This document shows, piece after piece, positions 7,416-11,310 of a stretch of DNA of 11,310 nucleotides. The position numbers and the translations under genes were made by a program. The DNA comes from Clostridiales bacterium (GTDB taxonomy: Bacteria > Bacillota > Clostridia > Oscillospirales > Oscillospiraceae). Below the pieces are notes generated by a model. The model was not told the origin of the DNA. It searched no databases and saw nothing but the letters and a program-made list of their open reading frames with translations. The number at the start of each line of letters is the position of its first letter. The stretch's first letter is position 1. Location: positions 11,878 to 23,187 of the forward strand of contig DPHR01000155.1 in assembly GCA_003522945.1 (NCBI GenBank), given 5' to 3'.

Positions 7416-10241
7416 TCAGGAGACTTTGTTGCGCCGGAAAATCTTTTTCAGAAAATCTCCGAGAATGCGGAGCGGCTTGGTGATTTTCCAGCAGGTGGAG
7501 TTTTCGTAGCGATCACATTCGCTTTTATAGTAGGCGAGAAGCTGCGCCGTATCACCGGGGAGAGATATGTCGTTGTCTCCGTGCAGCAGATCCCATGTGA
7601 AGTAGTGCTTCAAAACTTCGTATGTATAATCCGGAGCTGGACCATTATCCTTTCTTAGCCAACTGCCCTCGTAATGGTGCTCGCAGACACATCTCCCGTC
7701 GTGCATATTCACAGTCATACGATTGGCGCTGAATACACGGATGTTGCCTTCCAAAAGCTGTGATTTTCCGTTCAATTGCAGGTTCGTCCGTTTGATGAGA
7801 AGCTGCGTAAGACGGCGTGGGATCGTGAAGTCCTCTCCGGGACACTCTGTCAGATCGAAAGTGTCTTCTTCATACGAGCGGCGCAGTTCGCCAATGAGCC
7901 CGCAGTTTTTTTCGGCACCCAAAATACCGGCGTGAATGAAGAGAGGCGTTTCAAAAGCAAAGAACGATTTCGCATAGAGAAAACTTTCCAACGGCTGATG
8001 AAGTTCCATGTCTGTATCCATGTAAACGCCACCGTGATCGTACAGCGCCTTTAACCGAAAATAATCGGAAACAAAGGCATACTGCTTCTTTTCGTACGCT
8101 TCTTCCACATACCGGTTTGTGTGAATGTTGCAATTGGATTCATTCCACTCCATGATCTCAAAATCCGGGGCGTACTTCTTCCAGGAATCCATGCATTTTT
8201 GAATGAGCTCGCTTTTCTCCCCGTTGCCGAACCAGCAGTAATGGATGATTTTCGGGATCGTGTCCAGATGCTCAAAATCCAGAAATGTCTCTTCACGGAT
8301 CGCGTCGGCAATATATGCGTTTCCGCGGAAATAGTCCCGGTTCCGGTCATAGTAATCCTTGGACTGCTTTGTGAAGTCATCGAGAAAATTGGTGCAGAAA
8401 AAGTTGAGGCTCCAGTATACCGCAAACTGTATTTCCTTTTCAAAGAGAGGGTTGGCGTGTTCGCGGATACGATCCCACGCGGCATAGCAGTCGAGCAGGC
8501 GCTTGTCGCCGGATTTTATCGACGTGATGGAACCGACGCGCTGGCGGTAGAAATAGAGCCCCTCGCGGAGATAGGAGACGTTTTTGGCCCAGCTCAGAAG
8601 GATCGGCGTCGTGGCGAGATCCTCGTAGAATCCGGCAGGGAAGCGGATGATATCGAAAAGCTCGCGCGCGACCAGCTTTGTGCAGATATTCACTGTGCCG
8701 TACTTGACGGAGTATTTCATAATATCCGGCCGTCCAGCGTCGGGAAACTCAACGGAGCGGACGAGCTCTTCCCGCCCGTCGTCCCAGAAGGCGATATAAT
8801 CCGCCATCACGCAGTCGGCATTGTGCTGCCGTGCGGCTTCATACATTTTTTTGAGCATATCGCAGTGGATAAAATCGTCGGAATCAACGAATGCGAGATA
8901 TTTTCCGCGGGCTTTGCCGATACCGTAATTGCGCGCGTTGCCCAGCCCGCCGTTCGGTATGGTGAACGCCCGGATGCGGTCAGAAAACTGATATACATAG
9001 TCATCGATGATCGTCTGCGACTTGTCTGTCGAGCCGTCATTAACGATAATGATCTCAAAGCTATCGAAAGTCTGTCCCACCACAGAGTCAAGGCACTCCG
9101 GGAGATAGTCAGCGGTGTTGTATACCGGGATAATGACGGAAATATCCGGCGTTTTAGAGGAGTAGATAGTTTGCGTGTTCATCACGGCGCGGCCTCTTTC
9201 TTCGGATGTCTGGAAAAGTGCGTCCAGACTTTCTTTGATTCGTTCGTTGTTGTACGCATAGGAGCGAAGAGCAGTTCTCTTTTCTTCCAGCAATTTCCGG
9301 TCATCGTAAATGGCGGTCATTCCGTCTATAATCGACAAAAGGTCATTTTCTATAATCCAGCCGTATTCGTCCGGAAGCAGTTCCGCCACACCGCCGGTGC
9401 GGGTGGACAGCACCGGCGTTCCGGCGGTAAGGCTCTCTGCTACGGTGAGAGCGAGACCTTCGTATTCCGATAAAATCGCCGTTACGTCGGCGGCTCTCAT
9501 GTAGGAATACGGATTTTGCCGAAAGCCAAGAAAATGCACATTGTCCAGACCGTAGCGCTCCTTCTTCTGCAGAAGGGAATCGTATTCATATCCGCGTCCT
9601 AAAATCAGCCATTCAATATTCAATCCACGCTCTTTCAGTACTTTGGCGGCGTCCAGCATCCGGTGAAAGGCTTTCTGCTCTTCCAGCCGTCCGGGCAGAA
9701 CAACGGTCAGCGAATTGGACGTTTTCTTAGAGAAAAGTTCCGCATCGACTGCATCGGCTGCCATAGCGCGGATTTTGTCAGAATCTACGAAATTGTATAC
9801 TACCGTGCTTTTTTCTGCGTGTTCGGGGAAATACTTCAAAAAGTTGTTCCGGTTATGTTCCGAAACAAAAACGATCCTGTCATAGGCTGTGAGCAGCCGC
9901 CTTCTGCGCTCCGTATCGTCCTGCACGACGTTCTTCCAGACGTCGTAATCGATGTGTATCCACTGGATCTTCTTTGCGCGGGTTTTGAGGTTTGCGATTT
10001 TTTCAAAGAAGGCTGAATTCTCAAACGGAACGACGATATAGTCGGCATCGGAAAAAGAGGCTCTTTGTGAGACCACGATTCCGTCAGCAAGCTCCGCGCG
10101 CACCGATGCTTCCGCTTTAACGGGAGAGTACAAAATGACCCCGTGGCCGCAGCTGCAAAGATAGTTGGCGATCTTAAACGTGGCGAAATGTCCGCCGCCT
10201 TTGTAGTTTATGTTGTCGACCGTAAAAATAATTTTCGCCAT
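7416..10241 (-). CDS. Three-domain glycosyltransferase fusion (GT4-GT2-GT32)
   Basis: This 941-residue cytosolic or membrane-associated protein joins three glycosyltransferase folds. Residues 1-345 are GT4-like (GT-B fold): GGGHFATF (15-22), GRLEEQKAF (184-192), and the EX7E pair E261/E269 followed by GTPVLSTRTGG. Residues about 366-600 are a GT2 family A domain: ISVIIPVYN (367-375), VNDGSTD (400-406), GGLGNARNYG (431-440) and the metal-binding DSDD (453-456). Residues about 660-810 are GT32-like, related to Och1 and capsule sugar transferases: IPKIIHYCWFG (662-672), R729, and GGVYMDTDMEL (737-747) with the DxD at 742-744. The tail carries YENSTCWKITKPLRILG (912-928), seen at the ends of many Firmicutes glycosyltransferases. 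Each domain keeps its key residues, so up to three sugar additions are possible; sugars and acceptor are unknown. AAGGAG (10250-10255) precedes the ATG by 8 bases. GC is visibly lower than in both neighbours. Confidence 0.93.
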   Translation of the reverse strand: MAKIIFTVDNINYKGGGHFATFKIANYLCSCGHGVILYSPVKAEASVRAELADGIVVSQRASFSDADYIVVPFENSAFFEKIANLKTRAKKIQWIHIDYDVWKNVVQDDTERRRRLLTAYDRIVFVSEHNRNNFLKYFPEHAEKSTVVYNFVDSDKIRAMAADAVDAELFSKKTSNSLTVVLPGRLEEQKAFHRMLDAAKVLKERGLNIEWLILGRGYEYDSLLQKKERYGLDNVHFLGFRQNPYSYMRAADVTAILSEYEGLALTVAESLTAGTPVLSTRTGGVAELLPDEYGWIIENDLLSIIDGMTAIYDDRKLLEEKRTALRSYAYNNERIKESLDALFQTSEERGRAVMNTQTIYSSKTPDISVIIPVYNTADYLPECLDSVVGQTFDSFEIIIVNDGSTDKSQTIIDDYVYQFSDRIRAFTIPNGGLGNARNYGIGKARGKYLAFVDSDDFIHCDMLKKMYEAARQHNADCVMADYIAFWDDGREELVRSVEFPDAGRPDIMKYSVKYGTVNICTKLVARELFDIIRFPAGFYEDLATTPILLSWAKNVSYLREGLYFYRQRVGSITSIKSGDKRLLDCYAAWDRIREHANPLFEKEIQFAVYWSLNFFCTNFLDDFTKQSKDYYDRNRDYFRGNAYIADAIREETFLDFEHLDTIPKIIHYCWFGNGEKSELIQKCMDSWKKYAPDFEIMEWNESNCNIHTNRYVEEAYEKKQYAFVSDYFRLKALYDHGGVYMDTDMELHQPLESFLYAKSFFAFETPLFIHAGILGAEKNCGLIGELRRSYEEDTFDLTECPGEDFTIPRRLTQLLIKRTNLQLNGKSQLLEGNIRVFSANRMTVNMHDGRCVCEHHYEGSWLRKDNGPAPDYTYEVLKHYFTWDLLHGDNDISLPGDTAQLLAYYKSECDRYENSTCWKITKPLRILGDFLKKIFRRNKVS

Positions 10242-10255
10242 CCTTGGATCTCCTT

Positions 10256-11310
10256 CTATAGCTGAGTGATAAGTTTGATAAAGCTGTCGTCGCCGCCTGT
10301 AATTTTGCCGTACCGCCCGTCCTCCAGCATCTCCCTTACTCCGCCAACATCGTTGGCAATCACCGGCACGCCGAGCGTTTTGGCCTCATCGATCGTGACG
10401 GGCGTGCCCTCATACTCCGAAAAGAGCACGAGCGCATTGCACCGCGCGAGCAGGGGACACGGGTTTTCCATATATCCGGTCAGCGTCACGCACGGGCCGA
10501 GACCGAGCGCGTCGCGCCGCCGCCGGATATCCTCGTACAGCGGCCCGCTGCCGGCAAAGTACCAGCGGAACGCGAAGCCGCGCTTTTTCAGCTCCGCGGC
10601 GATATCGAGCAGCCGGTCATAGCGCTTTTCGCGCTCGAGCCGCCCGATGGTGATGAGATTGCAGACCCGCTCGTCCACCGGTACCGTGAGCGGCGCTTTG
10701 GCGCGCTCGCGTATCTCGCCGCGGAACACCGGGTTCGGCACGGCGAGCGTCTTGTCCGCAAACTGCGGATATACGGCGAGAAACTTCTCGCGCAGCGTCT
10801 TGTTGAGACAGACGATCGCGTCGAACCGGCGATAGAGCGCGGCGTCGTTTTTCGTAACGGCGCGCGTCCATTCGTTCAGCTCCCGCCAGGCGGCGTAGTC
10901 CGTATGGATCCACTGGATCTTTCCCGGATGGCGGCAGCGGGAGACAAATTCCCGCATTTTGGAGGCCTCGCTCACGACGAAGATTGTGTCGAAGGTCTCA
11001 AACGCCGCGGCCATGTTCCGCCGCAGCAGCGCTTTCGGCAGCACGGACTCGAGCCCGATGTGCGCGAGCACCGCGTAGGCGAGCCGGAGAAGCTTTCCGG
11101 CGAAGGATACGTCCCCGTCGCGCAGCACCTGCCGCGTCGGGCGTGAGAGCAGCCGCAGCCCACCTCCGTCGGGGATCTCAAGCAGCCGGAATTCCTGTCG
11201 GAGCGCGGCGTCCCGGCACGGCTCAGCGGAATAGAGCCATACCTCCGCTACGCCGGACACGGCGCGCGCCTGCGCGAGCGCCGCGGCGCGGGCGCCGCTC
11301 GCGTAGTTTA
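10256..11310 (-). CDS. GT4-family glycosyltransferase (N-terminus outside window)
   Basis: About 350 residues are visible, ending at TAG 10256-10258. A GTG at 11260 could be read as a start, but the frame stays open to the window edge with a plausible sequence (NYASGARAAALAQARAV), so the true start probably lies just beyond 11310. Counted from that GTG, KIQWIHTDYAAW (114-125) ends the N-terminal Rossmann half. Then come NLITIGRLEREKRYDRLL (201-218) and AGSGPLYEDI (236-245) of the donor-binding half, and the EX7E pair E284/E292 followed by LGVPVIANDVGG. It should transfer a sugar from a nucleotide-sugar to a growing glycan in the cytoplasm; donor and acceptor cannot be read. The end is short: only 42 residues follow E292, so the closing helices typical of GT4 enzymes look reduced. 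It lies 14 bp upstream of the fusion gene, with that gene's ribosome site at its stop, so the two are probably co-translated. It is a paralogue of the fusion's first domain. Confidence 0.92.
   Translation of the reverse strand, partial: NYASGARAAALAQARAVSGVAEVWLYSAEPCRDAALRQEFRLLEIPDGGGLRLLSRPTRQVLRDGDVSFAGKLLRLAYAVLAHIGLESVLPKALLRRNMAAAFETFDTIFVVSEASKMREFVSRCRHPGKIQWIHTDYAAWRELNEWTRAVTKNDAALYRRFDAIVCLNKTLREKFLAVYPQFADKTLAVPNPVFRGEIRERAKAPLTVPVDERVCNLITIGRLEREKRYDRLLDIAAELKKRGFAFRWYFAGSGPLYEDIRRRRDALGLGPCVTLTGYMENPCPLLARCNALVLFSEYEGTPVTIDEAKTLGVPVIANDVGGVREMLEDGRYGKITGGDDSFIKLITQL

Noticed and set aside
6391..7509. A 372-codon plus-strand open frame opposite the membrane protein
   Set aside because: It is highly charged and Arg/Gln/Glu-rich, as expected when hydrophobic Leu/Phe codons are read in antisense. 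It spans two minus-strand genes and has no domain.
8121..9473. A 450-codon plus-strand open frame opposite the fusion glycosyltransferase
   Set aside because: It lies wholly inside a gene with strong GT2 and GT32 motifs on the other strand and shows no recognisable family of its own.

Overview
The window is a high-GC chromosomal segment, probably from an anaerobic, Gram-positive-type bacterium of the Clostridia (inferred). The clues are a class A flavodiiron protein, a PlsY acyltransferase, strong GGAGG-type ribosome sites, a secreted protein made of Ig-like and Fn3-like units with a PT-rich linker, and a DUF6020-like membrane protein next to glycosyltransferases of a Firmicutes style. I cannot name a species. 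There are six protein genes and no RNA gene, insertion sequence or CRISPR array that I can see.

Layout. (1) Positions 1-2949, minus strand: the first 983 codons of a large exported protein whose C-terminus lies beyond position 1. It has a signal peptide, a beta-helix-like start, three and a half Ig/Fn3-like units, a PT-rich linker and a further beta domain. (2) 3078-4277, minus: a flavodiiron O2/NO reductase with all its metal ligands. (3) 4278-4480: a divergent promoter region holding a perfect 12-bp palindrome. (4) 4481-5131, plus: plsY, for phospholipid synthesis. (5) 5139-5183: a strong terminator shared by two convergent genes. (6) 11310 down to 5182, minus: a three-gene cell-surface polysaccharide operon, read as a GT4 glycosyltransferase (5' end outside the window), then a 941-residue fusion of GT4, GT2 and GT32 domains, then a 726-residue multi-pass membrane protein. 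The short gaps (14 and about 27 bp) suggest co-transcription.

How the genes work together. The operon looks built to assemble and perhaps export or decorate a surface glycan: three or four glycosyl-transfer activities in two proteins, plus a GT-C-like membrane protein. The most interesting points are the triple-glycosyltransferase fusion, its lower GC than its flanks, and an A7 tract right after a likely start codon of the membrane-protein gene. One extra A would join that ATG to the long open frame. This could be phase variation, transcriptional slippage or a sequence error. The flavodiiron gene and plsY are ordinary housekeeping or stress genes and appear unrelated to the glycan operon.
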